Shown here: positions 29,730 to 40,902 of the stretch, piece after piece
How the letters are laid out: the number at the start of each line of letters is the position of its first letter
Position numbering within the stretch: position 1 is the stretch's first letter
Source: Mycobacterium tilburgii
GTDB taxonomy: Bacteria > Actinomycetota > Actinomycetes > Mycobacteriales > Mycobacteriaceae
Direction: 5' to 3'
NCBI RefSeq assembly: GCF_902168065.1
Contig: NZ_LR655691.1
Location: 1-64,000, forward strand
Length of the DNA stretch: 64,000 nucleotides
Translations under genes and position numbers: made by a program
The notes under the pieces: generated by a model
What the model was told of the DNA's origin: nothing
Databases searched by the model: none
What the model saw: only the letters and a program-made list of their open reading frames with translations

Positions 29730-30626
29730 TCAGAAGTCCTCGGCGCAGTAAATGTTGCCGTTCTCGACCTGGACGGTGGCGTGCTCGAGGCCGCGTTCGT
29801 GCAGCACGGCACGCGCGGCGCTGAGCACCTGCGCGGAATCGTGCGGGCGGCGCTGGTCAGGTGCACGGTGCACATGTCCCTGCCCGGCGACAACGTCCAC
29901 ACCTGCAGATCGTGCACTTCGGTGACACCGTCGACCGCGCGCAGTTCCTCGACGTCGATGTGGGCCGGCGACGTCTCGGACACCGCATCGCCGCGCGCGC
30001 CAGCGAGAACGCGTGTGGCAGCACCCACATCGCGACCAGCAAGGCCACCACCACGTCGGCGTAGGACCAGTGCGTCGTGACGGTTACGACGCCGGCGATC
30101 AGCACGCCGAGGCTGCCGACGGTGTTGGTGACAACCTCCATGTAGGCACCCTTGACCGCGAGGCTGCCCCCGGAGTGGTGACCGCTGCAGCATCGCCACC
30201 ACGAGGTTGGCGCCAACCCCGGCCAACGCCACCACGGTCATCGGGACACCGTGCACTACTTCCCCTGTACCGAGCCGGTCGATCGCCTCGACGAGGATGA
30301 ACACCGCCACGCCGACCAGCAACGCGGTATTGGCTATCGAGGTGAAGACTTCGGCGCGATGCCAGCCGTAGGTGCGATTCGGCGATGTACTGCTGCGCCT
30401 GGCCAGGATCACCGCGAGCCAGCCTCATGAACACCGCGACCACGTCGGTGAGCATGTGACCCGCATCGGCCAGCAGCGCAAGGGAATTGATCAGCAGAGA
30501 GGTGGTCAGCTCCACCACGAAGAAGACTGCCAGGATCCCGGCGGCCATGGATCTGCGCGGAATCATTCGAGAAGCGGAGGCCCCATCCGAGGCCTCCGCA
30601 GGGGGGTGGCTGTGTCCGGCGCCCAT
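29730..30626 (-). pseudogene. Cation diffusion facilitator (CzcD/ZitB type), frameshifted
   Basis: Metal/proton antiporter for zinc or cobalt, about 300 residues when whole. The start MGAGHSHPPAEASDGASASR at 30626 leads to the first helices (ILAVFFVVELTTSLLINSLA, LLADAGHMLTDVVAVFM, with the metal-site His/Asp); the frame then changes to RSSTSPNRTYGWHRAEVFTS, again near 30185 to SGGSLAVKGAYMEVVTNTVG, and again near 29990 for HIDVEELRAVDGVTEVHDLQ, the cytoplasmic domain. At least four frameshifts. The ending ENGNIYCAEDF is still recognisable. Confidence 0.85.
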
Positions 30627-30658
30627 GCCGCCAATATATGCAGGAAAGCGCATATATT

Positions 30659-31441
30659 TCAGGGTCGGATCCAGCGGCTCCAGAAGCGGGTCAGCGAATT
30701 CCCGGCGCTGGCGAGCAGGTGCGGTATCCCGGACAGGTCGAAGAACCAGGCCACGATCCCGAACAACCATTGGTTGATCACCGGCGCCAGCAGCAGGAAC
30801 AACATGATGAACACGCCATACTGTTTGGCCGGCGCGACCGCGCGCTGCGTGTCCGGACTCAGGTGCGGTTCCAGCGCGTCGTAGCCGTCCAGCCCCGGGA
30901 CGGGCAGCAGGTTCAGCATCACCGCCATGATTTGCAGGAAGCCGAGAAACGCCGCCCCGGCCCACAGCACCCAGTGGTCCGGGTCGAAGAACAGCCGCGT
31001 CAGCGTCAGCAACAGCACCGCCAGCACCAGGTTCGCCGCCGGGCCGGCCAGACTGACCAGCGTGCGGCGCGTCGGCGTCCTGAACCAGCTGCGCACATAG
31101 ACCGCGGCGCCGGGCAGACCGATCCCGCCCAGCGCGATGAAAACCATCGGCAGCAGCAACGACAGGCCGGGGTGCGCGTACCGCCGCGGATCCAGCGTCA
31201 GGTAGCCGCGCACCGCCTCGTCATGATCCCCGAACCGCCAGGCCATCATCGCGTGGCCGAATTCGTGCAGGCACAGCGACACCAGCCAGCCGGCGATCAC
31301 GAAGATGAACACTCCGGCGTAGGCCATCGGACGCACTGTCGTTCCGGCCAGCCACGCCAACACGCCGCCGGCCGCCGTCAGCGCGATCAGGGTGAAGAAG
31401 ATCGGGCTGGGTCGCACCGAAGCACGCCCGTGTGAGTCCAC
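30659..31441 (-). CDS. rip2: Site-2-type membrane metalloprotease Rip2 (Rv0359 homologue)
   Basis: M50-family intramembrane zinc protease of 260 residues. The HEXXH motif is LHEFGHAMMAW (about residue 59) and the second metal motif is NLLPVPGLDGYD (about residue 178), both within predicted helices. Six hydrophobic segments are visible (e.g. FIFVIAGWLVSLCL, TLVSLAGPAANLVLAVLLLT). Substrate unknown; the paralogue Rip1 cleaves anti-sigma factors, whereas Rip2 substrates are not established. GTG start at 31441. Intact, and adjacent to the Rv0358-like gene on the same strand. Confidence 0.88.
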   Translation of the reverse strand: MDSHGRASVRPSPIFFTLIALTAAGGVLAWLAGTTVRPMAYAGVFIFVIAGWLVSLCLHEFGHAMMAWRFGDHDEAVRGYLTLDPRRYAHPGLSLLLPMVFIALGGIGLPGAAVYVRSWFRTPTRRTLVSLAGPAANLVLAVLLLTLTRLFFDPDHWVLWAGAAFLGFLQIMAVMLNLLPVPGLDGYDALEPHLSPDTQRAVAPAKQYGVFIMLFLLLAPVINQWLFGIVAWFFDLSGIPHLLASAGNSLTRFWSRWIRP

Positions 31442-31450
31442 CGGTCGAAA

Positions 31451-32110
31451 CTACCGGACTAGCAGCCAGCCTTCGACGTGGCGGTAGAACGTCGACCGGC
31501 GCGCGGGACGGGGCGCGGCGACCCCGTCGCGGATCACCACGACACCGGTGCTGCCCAGCTGGACGGCGCGCCCGGTGATCCATCGCCGCCAGGGTGGGCG
31601 CAGCGCGGCCCGCAGGCCCGGCATGGACAGTGTCGGTTCGACGTCGGCGCCGGTGACGTCGCCGTCGAACAGCTGGGTGTCGTCGACGACGGCCTCACCC
31701 CTCAGGCGTTGCACGTCGGCCGGTGGCCGCCAGCCGGCCCGGCCCACGATCACGGAACCGGTCTCGTCGCGCACCAGCGTGACCCGCTGCGCCGCACCGC
31801 GCCGCGCTCGGCGCGCCGCGCGACGGCCCGCCGGCACGCGGTAGATCCGGGTGGCCCGGGTGCGCCGTGGTGGCACGTAGGCGACCTCGACGTCGAGGCG
31901 TTCGGCGCGCATCAGCCGGCTCAGCACGGCGGCCAGCTCGGCGTCGGCGCCGACCACCGCCAACCGCCGATACGGCCCGATCGCCGCGCCGATCGCCGCG
32001 GCGGCGGCGCGGTCGACTTGGTGGATCGGCAGCCCGCGCAGCGGCGCGGGGAGTCGTCGCCCGCCGAAGCGCAACACCGCCACGCTCGACGTGTCGGCGG
32101 CGATATTCAT
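31451..32110 (-). CDS. Conserved hypothetical protein (Rv0358 homologue)
   Basis: A 219-residue protein without a family that I recognise. The N-terminus MNIAADTSSVAVLRFGGRRL precedes an Ala-rich region (RAAAAAIGAAIGPYRRLAVV), a central Arg-rich block (GRRAARRARRGAAQ) and a C-terminal part resembling a small beta domain (TLVRDETGSVIVGRAGW, GVVVIRDGVAAPRPARR). There is no signal peptide or membrane helix. It ends 10 nt before rip2 starts, so the two are probably co-transcribed, and it is divergent from purA with an 83-nt gap. Function unknown. Confidence 0.8.
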   Translation of the reverse strand: MNIAADTSSVAVLRFGGRRLPAPLRGLPIHQVDRAAAAAIGAAIGPYRRLAVVGADAELAAVLSRLMRAERLDVEVAYVPPRRTRATRIYRVPAGRRAARRARRGAAQRVTLVRDETGSVIVGRAGWRPPADVQRLRGEAVVDDTQLFDGDVTGADVEPTLSMPGLRAALRPPWRRWITGRAVQLGSTGVVVIRDGVAAPRPARRSTFYRHVEGWLLVR

Positions 32111-32112
32111 GA

Positions 32113-34128
<2,016 letters not shown>

Positions 34129-34153
34129 CGCGCGCGGCACATATCCTTGGCTG

Positions 34154-35280
34154 GTGACTGACGGCGTTACCGAAGGACCGCCCGCGCCCGCCAGCGGGCC
34201 CCGCGTGCTGTTGCTGGGTTCCGACGAAGCTCAGCGGGGACCTCGCGATCGCCCTGCGCCGCCTCGGTGCGCAGGTGGACGAGCATCGCGACGTCGTGAC
34301 CGACGCGGTGGCGGGGGTGATCGACCGGCTGCGCCCGTATGTCGTGGTGACCGCCACCTCGGCGGTGTCGGGTCGGACCCTCGACGTCCTCGCCGCCCGC
34401 GCCGACGAGGGCACCCTCGAGCTGGTGCCCAATGCCCGGACGGTGCGGCTGACGAGCGACCGCGAGGCATTGCGCCGGGCTGGCCACCGATCGATTGGGC
34501 CTGCCGACCGCGCTGTTCTGGTTCGTCGGGTCGGTCGACGAATTGCGGGCGGTCGCCGCGCACGGCGGCTACCCCATGCTGGTCGAGTCGGTGAGCGGCC
34601 CAGCCGGGCGATCCATGGTGGCCGGCCCGACGAGGTCGAGGCGGTCTGGCATCGCGCCATCGGGCAGAGCGAGACGCTGCGCGTGCTCGCCGAGACCGTG
34701 GTCGAGGTCGAGGTTTGCTTCACACTGCTCGCAATCCGCACCGAGGGGCCCGGCGGGCCGGTGATCGAGTTCTGTTCGCCCATCGGGCATCGCCGCGCCG
34801 AGCAGGACGTGCTGGAGTCCTGGCAACCGCAGCCAATGAGCCCGGCCGCCCTCGACGCGGCCAAGTCGATCGCGGCGCGCATCGTCAAGGCGCTGGGTGG
34901 CCGCGGTGTCGTCGCCGTCGAACTGATGATCCACGGCGACGAGGTGTACTTCGCCGCTGTCGGGGCGGTGCTGCCGCAGAGCGCCTGGGTAACTCTGCGC
35001 AGTCAACGGATTTCGGCGATCGAACAGCAGGCGCGGGCGATTCTAGGGCTGCCGGTGGACGCGCTGATGATCTCACCGGCGGCCGCCCGCTCGACCCGTC
35101 CGGCGACCACCGCCGCGACGCTGACCGCGGCGGTGGCCATCCCGGAGACCGACCTGCGGGTGTTCTGGTCGCGGGCCGGACCCGCGGCGGGGCGTGGCGC
35201 TGGCCACCGCACCGGAAGTGGCGGCCGCCCGGGACCGCGCTCGCGATGCGGCCGCAGCGGTGTCCGAGGACCGCCACTAG
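34154..35280 (+). pseudogene. purT: Formate-dependent GAR transformylase PurT, frameshifted with deletions
   Basis: PurT is the formate-using alternative to PurN for the third step of purine synthesis. The start is GTG 34154 (TDGVTEGPPAPASGPRVLLL); frames change near 34230, 34490 and 34630. Readable parts are LAIALRRLGAQVDEHRDVVT, GLPTALFWFVGSVDELRAVA, IEFCSPIGHRRAEQDVLESW and AARIVKALGGRGVVAVELMI of the ATP-grasp fold. The span is 1127 nt, not a multiple of three, and roughly 40 codons shorter than the 419-residue H37Rv protein. The end LATAPEVAAARDRARDAAAA is in another frame, stop at 35280. Confidence 0.88.
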
Positions 35281-35290
35281 ACTCACGCTG

Positions 35291-35701
35291 ATGAGCTACG
35301 CAGGAGACATCACACCGCGCGAGGCCTGGAGGTTGCTCAGCGACAACCCGCAGGCGGTGCTGGTGGACGTGCGCACCGAGGCTGAATGGCGGTTCGTCGG
35401 AGTGCCCGATCTGTCCAGTCTCGGCCGCGACCCGGTCTTCATCGAGTGGACCACGGCGGCCGGTCAGCCCAACCAGAACTTCTTGGCCGAACTGAAGGAG
35501 CGGGTTGGGTCCGAGGCGGGCCCGGTAGTGTTCCTGTGTCGTTCCGGCAACCGCTCGATCGGCGCGGCCGAGGTCGCGACCGAGGCGGGTATCACGCCGT
35601 CCTACAACGTGCTGGACGGTTTCGAGGGGCACCTTGACGAGCAGGGGCATCGTGGTGAAACCGGTTGGCGTGCAGTCGGATTGCCATGGAAGCAGGGATG
35701 A
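35291..35701 (+). CDS. Rhodanese-like sulfurtransferase (Rv0390 homologue)
   Basis: Single-domain rhodanese of 136 residues. The active-site loop FLCRSGNRSIGAAEVA (about residue 78) has the catalytic Cys and a CRSGNRS loop typical of small rhodaneses; VLVDVRTEAEWRFVGVPDL is the CDC25-like N-terminal signature. Its stop is 7 nt before metZ, so it probably acts with MetZ, for example supplying or handling sulfide for homocysteine formation; that link is inference from conserved adjacency. Intact. Confidence 0.92.
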   Translation: MSYAGDITPREAWRLLSDNPQAVLVDVRTEAEWRFVGVPDLSSLGRDPVFIEWTTAAGQPNQNFLAELKERVGSEAGPVVFLCRSGNRSIGAAEVATEAGITPSYNVLDGFEGHLDEQGHRGETGWRAVGLPWKQG

Positions 35702-35708
35702 AACAACA

Positions 35709-36929
35709 ATGACCGACAAGCCTTCGGTGCGCATTTCGAAGGTCCTTCCCGACGGTGTAGGCCAAGCCACGATCGGCGTGCGCGGGGGACTATTGCGGTC
35801 GGCATTTGACGAGACCGCCGAGGGGATGTTCTTAAGTTCCGGCTATGTCTATCCGTCCGCGGCGGAGGCCGAGCAGTCGTTCTCGGGGGATATCGACCGC
35901 TACGTGTACTCGCGCTACGGCAATCCCACCGTGTCGATGTTCGAGGAACGGCTGCGGCTGATCGAGGGCGCGCCGGCGGCGTTCGCGACGGCCAGCGGCA
36001 TGGCCGCGGTGTTCACCTCGCTGGGCGCGCTGCTGGGTGCCGGCGATCGGTTGGTGGCCGCGCGCAGCCTGTTCGGGTCATGTTTCGTGGTTTGCAACGA
36101 GATTTTGCCGCGCTGGGGCGTGAAGACGGTCTTCGTCGATGGCGACGATCTCACCCAGTGGGAGCAGGCGTTGTCGGTGCCCACCCAGGCGGTGTTCTTC
36201 GAGACGCCGTCCAATCCGATGCAGTCGTTGGTGGACATCGCCGCGGTGACCGAAATGGCGCACGCCGCGGGAGCAAAGGTGTTGTTGGACAACGTCTTTG
36301 CCACTCCACTACTGCAGCAGAGCTTTCCGCTGGGGGTGGATGTCGTGGTGTATTCCGCCACCAAGCACATCGACGGTCAGGGCCGGGTGCTGGGCGGCGC
36401 CATCCTCGGCGACCAGGAGTACATCGACGGTCCGGTGAAAAAGCTGATGCGCCACACCGGCCCCTCGATGAGTGCGTTCAACGCCTGGGTGCTGCTGAAA
36501 GGCCTTGAGACACTGGCGGTTCGGGTGGAGTACAGCAACGCCTCGGCACATCGGATTGCGGAGTTCCTCGAGGAGAATCCGGCGGTGCGGTGGGTGCGCT
36601 ACCCGTATCTGTCGTCCCACCCGCAACACGTCCTGGCGAAACGCCAGATGTCCGGTGGCGGAACGGTTCTCACTTTCGAGCTGGACGCGGACGCCGCCGT
36701 CGTCAAGGACCGGGTCTTCCAGGTGCTGGACAAGCTGCGGATAATCGACATATCCAACAACTTGGGCGACGTGAAATCGCTTGTCACACACCCGGCTACG
36801 ACGACGCACCGGGCGATGGGGCCGGAGGGTCGCGCCGCGATCGGGCTCGGTGACGGCGTGGTCCGCATCTCGGTCGGTCTGGAGAACACCGACGATCTGA
36901 TCGCCGACATCGACCAGGCCCTGAGCTAA
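35709..36929 (+). CDS. metZ: O-succinylhomoserine sulfhydrylase MetZ
   Basis: PLP enzyme making homocysteine directly from O-succinylhomoserine and sulfide; 406 residues, the same as H37Rv MetZ. Cys/Met-metabolism family features are SRYGNPTVSMFEERLRLIEG, ATASGMAAVF, and the PLP lysine in VVYSATKHIDGQGRVLGG (about residue 219). SSGYVYPSAAEAEQSFSG and the C-terminal GLENTDDLIADIDQALS are also typical. ATG 35709 is chosen; longer upstream frames run through the rhodanese gene. The last bases overlap the convergent ndhA remnant. Intact. Confidence 0.96.
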   Translation: MTDKPSVRISKVLPDGVGQATIGVRGGLLRSAFDETAEGMFLSSGYVYPSAAEAEQSFSGDIDRYVYSRYGNPTVSMFEERLRLIEGAPAAFATASGMAAVFTSLGALLGAGDRLVAARSLFGSCFVVCNEILPRWGVKTVFVDGDDLTQWEQALSVPTQAVFFETPSNPMQSLVDIAAVTEMAHAAGAKVLLDNVFATPLLQQSFPLGVDVVVYSATKHIDGQGRVLGGAILGDQEYIDGPVKKLMRHTGPSMSAFNAWVLLKGLETLAVRVEYSNASAHRIAEFLEENPAVRWVRYPYLSSHPQHVLAKRQMSGGGTVLTFELDADAAVVKDRVFQVLDKLRIIDISNNLGDVKSLVTHPATTTHRAMGPEGRAAIGLGDGVVRISVGLENTDDLIADIDQALS

Positions 36930-37625
36930 CTGGCGGCCTGCTTTTCGGCTTGTTCGGCCTGGGTGAGTGCTTACATCCAGTTCCGGGTCACCACCCTGGC
37001 GTAGATCATCTGAGTGATGATGGCCATCTGGCTTCGGCCATCGCCCAGGAAGGTGGTGAACCAGGCGACGACGGCGGTGAACCGGTTCTTGAGGCCGACC
37101 AGGTAAAGCAGGTGCAACCCCAGCCAGGCCAGCCAGGCGATGAAGCCGCCGAATTCCAGCTTGCCGACCTGCGCGACGGCGCTGAACCGGGAGATGGTGG
37201 CCATGCTGCCCTTGTCGAAGTAGCTGAACGGCTTGTGGGTGGCCGGGTTGTCTGTGCCCTTGACCATGGCTTTGATTCGGTAGGTGGCATAGTGTGCGCC
37301 CTGGGCCATCCCGGGCACGTTGGGCACCGACATCAGGTCACCGACGACGAAGATGTTCGGGTGTCCCTTGATGGTCAGGTCGGGCTCGACCACCACCCGT
37401 CCGGCCCGGTCGATCTCGGTGCAGTCGGACTGGTCGGCGAGGATCTTGCCCAGCGCGCTGGCTTGCACGCCGGCCGCTCACACCTTGCAGGCGCATTCGA
37501 TGCGGCGCTTGGTGCCGTCCTTCTCCTTGATCGTGATGCCCATGTAGTATACGTCGTCGACTATCGCGTTGAGCTGGACTTCGACCCCCCCCCCTTCTCT
37601 CCAGCCTCTTTCAGGTCTGCAGATC
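36926..37625 (-). pseudogene. ndhA: Type II NADH dehydrogenase NdhA, C-terminal remnant
   Basis: Single-subunit NADH:menaquinone oxidoreductase. Only the C-terminal portion remains: VEVQLNAIVDDVYYMGITIK, GTKRRIECACKV, an in-frame TGA where relatives have Trp, then GHPNIFVVGDLMSVPNVPGM and FGGFIAWLAWLGLHLLYLVG. A TAA interrupts after VVTRNWM, and the original end (ALTQAEQAEKQAAS) follows to 36926. The FAD- and NADH-binding N-terminal half is missing; upstream of a G10 tract (C10 on the plus strand, 37585-37594) no homology is visible. H37Rv has a second enzyme, Ndh (Rv1854c). Confidence 0.87.
37585..37594. repeat. C10 homopolymer tract in the ndhA remnant
   Basis: Ten consecutive C on the plus strand, read as GGG-GGG-GGG-G just before VEVQLN in the ndhA frame. 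It is long for a mycobacterial coding region and marks the upstream limit of recognisable ndhA homology. Confidence 0.75.
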
Positions 37626-37753
37626 CTTCTGGCTTTCTCCGTAGCGCATACCCACCCTAATAACGTCGCCTCGCGCGGTGTCGCGCGTTCACGGAGTCGG
37701 CGCGGGCCATCGCCACCCGCAAACTCACAATCAACGGTAGTGTTCCGATAGCC

Positions 37754-38015
37754 ATGAAACAATTCGTCGTTGCAGGACTGGCGGGCGGCCTCACGGTCGG
37801 CGCGCTACTCGCCTTAGCACCGCCGGCCAACGCGGGTTGCCAGTTCGGCCGGAGTCGCGTTCAGCAAGTGCGACGGACCAGTTCAGCCCTACGGAACCTG
37901 GCAGCGGTGTGTCGTGTTCCCGCCCGCTCGCAGTCACTGATATTGGCTGCGGCAGTGATGAATTGAGCCGTGTCCTGCCCATCGGATTCTTGGGCGTCGG
38001 GTCGTTGAGACTCTT
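37754..38015 (+). pseudogene. Secreted CDGP-domain protein, frameshifted
   Basis: ATG 37754 encodes a clear Sec signal peptide (MKQFVVAGLAGGLTVGALLA, then LAPPANAGC). After CQFG the frame shifts; the native sequence GVAFSKCDGPVQPYGTWQRC with the CDGP motif of small mycobacterial secreted proteins lies in the next frame, then VTDIGCGSDELSRVLP in a third. Two frameshifts and an unclear 3' end mean it makes at best a short aberrant peptide. Function of the family unknown. Confidence 0.75.
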
Positions 38016-38124
38016 GAGTTGCTGGGACAGCTGCGGCGCCGCACCCGACTCGCCGATGACCGGTCCAGCGTTGGTGGTGGTCATCGGCGGCAGCGTGGCG
38101 TTTGCGCCCTGTCCGGCCAGCCTA

Positions 38125-38983
38125 ATGCACCGAGGCCTGGGGCTTTCGGCGTTACTGGGTCGCCGAGCAGCACTTCGTGGCCGTCGCCAGCGCCGCGCCG
38201 GCGGTGCTGATCGGATAGATCGCGGCCGCTACCAACACGATTCGAGTTGGCGCCGCGGCTGTGCAACTGGGCTACACCACCACCATCGCGGTGGTCGAGA
38301 GTTTCGGCATGCCCGAAGCTTTCTACCCGGGGCGCATCGATCTGGGGGTCGGACGGTCCGGGCAGCGACGCGCCGAACAGCACAAGCCGAAGAAGCCGAC
38401 ACAACGACGGCATACTGGCCCTGCTCGACGGCACGTACCGCGCGGGAAAATTCGACGTGCACGCGGTGCATGGAGAAGGAAGTAGCTTGCGGCCTCGGGT
38501 CTTTGGCAGCACCGGGGTCAAAGTGCGCGGGTGGTCGGGGTGCGGGGGCTGTCGTTCGTCGCGAGCTACCACATCACGCCCGCCACCGCTCTGGAAGCGT
38601 CGAGGCCTACCGCGAGACGTTTGTGCCGTCGGCGGCGCTAGCGCGACTCTACGTGGTGGTGTCGGCGGACATCGTCGTCGCCGACGACAGCGACACCGCC
38701 CAACGGCTGGCCGCCGGGTACGGCTACTGGGTCTACTCGATACGAACCGGTGTCGGCGCCATGTCCTACCCCGAACCCGGAAACTGTCCGCCACTGACCG
38801 AAGAGCAGCTGGTCCTGGTAAAGGATTGGACAGCAACGCAATTAGTGGGAACCTCGGGTGAGGTTGCCGAGTGGTTGCGGGCGTTGCAGCGGGTCACCGG
38901 CGCCGACGAACTGGTCATCACCTCGGTGACCCATCGCCACAAGGACCGGTTGCGCTCGCACGAGCTGATCGCGCGGGAGTGGG
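38125..38983 (+). pseudogene. Luciferase-like (LLM) monooxygenase 1, multiply disrupted
   Basis: FMN/F420-dependent alkanal-monooxygenase-like family. Fragments in several frames: RRYWVAEQHFVAVASAAPAV, an in-frame TAG, AAATNTIRVGAAAVQLGYTT, VVESFGMPEAFYPGRIDLGV, ILALLDGTYRAGKFDVHAVH, and the long last piece SYPEPGNCPPLTEEQLVLVK to RLRSHELIAREW. The stretch after GQRRAEQ lacks about 40-50 codons. The end joins directly to the second monooxygenase remnant. Confidence 0.83.
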
Positions 38984-39709
38984 CAGCCAGATCGAATTAG
39001 ATTCGTTCGTCCACCTCGCCCGCACCGCCGAACGGGGAATTTTCGACCTCTTCTTCCTCGCCGATGGCCTGCGGCTGCGCGAGCACCGCGGACGCATCTA
39101 CGACCTCGACGTGGTGGGACAGCCGGACACGTTCACCGTGCTGTCGGCGCTGGCCGGTGTCACCGATCGGATCGTCCTGACCGAAACGATCAACACCACC
39201 TTCAACGAACCATTCAAGGTGGCAAGACAATTCGCCACGTCATCATCAGGTCAGCGGTGCCACCGCAATCGCCATGCTCGAACAGGTGTGGGGGCGTGAA
39301 CTCTATTGATTTCGACCCGGACGGTCCGCTGCCCGAGTTCGATCCGGTCGTAGACAGCGACATCACCCAGGGCCGGGTACGCCACGTCGACCCCGTCGCG
39401 GTCGCGACCCATTGGCGGCAGCGCGTCGAGGCAGAAACCCTCTCGATCCGAGAGCTGATCATCACCGTCACCAGCCGGGAGCAGTTCGTCGGCACCGCCG
39501 CCCGAATCGCCGACGAGATCGACGAATACATCCAGGCCGACGCCTGCGACGGGTTCATCCTGGTGCCGTATTTGACGCCGCACGGTTTCGACGAGTTCGT
39601 CGACCGGGTGGTACCGCTACTACAGGAACGCGGCGCCTATCACACTGAGTGCGTCGGCGAAAATCTGCGAGATCATTTTGGGCTCAGCGAGTTCGCGGCG
39701 CGTACATGA
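38978..39709 (+). pseudogene. NtaA/DszA-type LLM monooxygenase 2, truncated and internally deleted
   Basis: Begins without a start inside the barrel: GSQIELDSFVHLARTAERGI then FDLFFLADGLRLREHRGRIY and TDRIVLTETINTTFNEPFKV. The central 200 or so codons are missing. A frameshifted C-terminal part resumes at NSIDFDPDGPLPEFDPVVDS, then IRELIITVTSREQFVGTAAR and DGFILVPYLTPHGFDEFVDR. The native family is about 440 residues and acts on sulfur- or nitrogen-containing substrates with reduced FMN. The first residues overlap the end of LLM 1, showing a deletion fusion. Confidence 0.83.
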
Positions 39710-40019
39710 TCACCGCCACGCCGATCAGGCATATCAAACGCGCCGGCGACATCCCAGCGGTCGGGCCGAAACCGGTCAAAAGCCATGCCCCACAACAGTG
39801 AGCCCGCCACGAAGACGCCCCCGTACGTTGCCAGGACCCGACCGAAATGGGAGTCAGGCTGCAAGGTGGCGACGAAGCCGTAGGCGCCGAGGGCGACGAC
39901 GCCCCAGCCCGCCCACACCCAGCCGCGGTGTCGCGGATGCCCTGTCACACCAGCCAGGCGCCGCCGATCTCGAGCAGCGCCGCCAGGGCGAACAGTGCGA
40001 CCGACTTGGCGGCCGTCAC
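39684..40019 (-). pseudogene. YnfA-family small membrane protein, nonsense plus frameshift
   Basis: Four-helix DMT-type membrane protein of about 110 residues (compare Rv2639c). GTG 40019 overlaps the stop of the beta-lactamase-fold gene (GTGA). [20 protein letters not shown] is followed by TGA where the family has Trp before QGI, then a frameshift, then [20 protein letters not shown] and [20 protein letters not shown]; a last shift precedes [10 protein letters not shown]. Confidence 0.85.
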
Positions 40020-40780
40020 CGAACACTCGCTTGTTTCGACGCCTTCGCCAGCGCCGCGTCGGTGGCTTCGCGGATCGGGCCGCGCCACAACGGACCGTGC
40101 CCGGGCGCCAGGAGCTCGGTCTCCAACAGCGCCAGCGCGGAAAGAGTGCGGATACAGTCCTCCTGGCTGTAACTGAAGATCGCCGGCAGCAGCTGCGGCC
40201 CGTCATGACGGATCAACGGGTGCCCGGTGATCAGCGCGTCGCCGCTGACCAACACATTGTCGACCAGGTACGAGTAATGACCGTGGGTGTGGCCGGGGCT
40301 GAACACCGGCCGCGGGTGTCCAGGCAGCGCCGCGGCGCTCTCGGGTGTCAGCGGCTTGGTGGTCGGGATGCCGTCGCGTAACAGGCCGCCGCTGCGCACC
40401 ACGTGAGCGGTCCACACCGCCCAGCGCGGTCGCCAGAGCCGCAGCGCGAGATCGACGGGCGACACCTGCTCGAGGTATTCGCGCTTGGCGTGGCCGACTT
40501 CATCGGCGTGGCAGTAGACCGGTGTGCCGTGCTCCGTGGCAAACCAGATGGCCGAGCCCAGGTGGTCGATGTGGGCATGGGTGAGGAGGATGGCGCGCAC
40601 GTCGCCAGGGCCGTGGCCGAGCCGGCGCAGCGAAGACAGCACCGCTTCGCGGTCGCCGGGATAGCCCGCGTCGATCAGCAGCACGCCGGTGTAATCGGTG
40701 ACCAGTGTCCAGTTGACCGCCTCACCCTCGACGAGGTGAACGCTGTCGGTGACTTGGACAAGAGCTCGCGCCGTTCCCAT
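40016..40780 (-). CDS. Metallo-beta-lactamase-fold hydrolase (Rv0406c homologue)
   Basis: Zinc-dependent hydrolase of the MBL superfamily, 254 residues. The metal motif is [16 protein letters not shown] (HxHxDH), with later ligands in [17 protein letters not shown] and [12 protein letters not shown] and the C-terminal His in [13 protein letters not shown]. Substrate unknown; relatives include glyoxalase II and lactonases. ATG 40780 gives the conserved start [18 protein letters not shown]; upstream codons in frame lack homology. It is translationally coupled to the broken ynfA gene and divergent from fgd1. Intact. Confidence 0.88.
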   Translation of the reverse strand: MGTARALVQVTDSVHLVEGEAVNWTLVTDYTGVLLIDAGYPGDREAVLSSLRRLGHGPGDVRAILLTHAHIDHLGSAIWFATEHGTPVYCHADEVGHAKREYLEQVSPVDLALRLWRPRWAVWTAHVVRSGGLLRDGIPTTKPLTPESAAALPGHPRPVFSPGHTHGHYSYLVDNVLVSGDALITGHPLIRHDGPQLLPAIFSYSQEDCIRTLSALALLETELLAPGHGPLWRGPIREATDAALAKASKQASVR

Positions 40781-40868
40781 GCGGGCGAGTCTAAAGCGAT
40801 CGCAGGTTCGGCAAAGCCGCGCGCGGCGCTTCGAGATCCGGACGTCGCGGGTCGCGACTGACAACGTA

Positions 40869-40899
40869 TGGAGTACAAAGAATATTGGAGTACAAAGAA
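40869..40899. repeat. 14-bp direct repeat just upstream of fgd1
   Basis: TGGAGTACAAAGAA occurs at 40869-40882 and again at 40886-40899, separated by three bases. The second copy ends 3 nt before the fgd1 GTG, so the leader, including the GGAG that may serve as ribosome-binding site, is duplicated. Confidence 0.85.
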
Positions 40900-40902
40900 C
40901 GA

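Noticed and set aside
28436..30412. 658-codon minus-strand open frame seeming to join a cation transporter to the Rv0361-like protein
   Set aside because: Only 28436-29254 matches the Rv0361-like protein; the rest is a piece of the frameshifted efflux gene plus antisense of the DUF3151 gene.
37585..37594. C10 tract as a phase-variation switch for ndhA
   Set aside because: The gene lacks its N-terminal half and has other stops, so changing the tract length cannot restore it.
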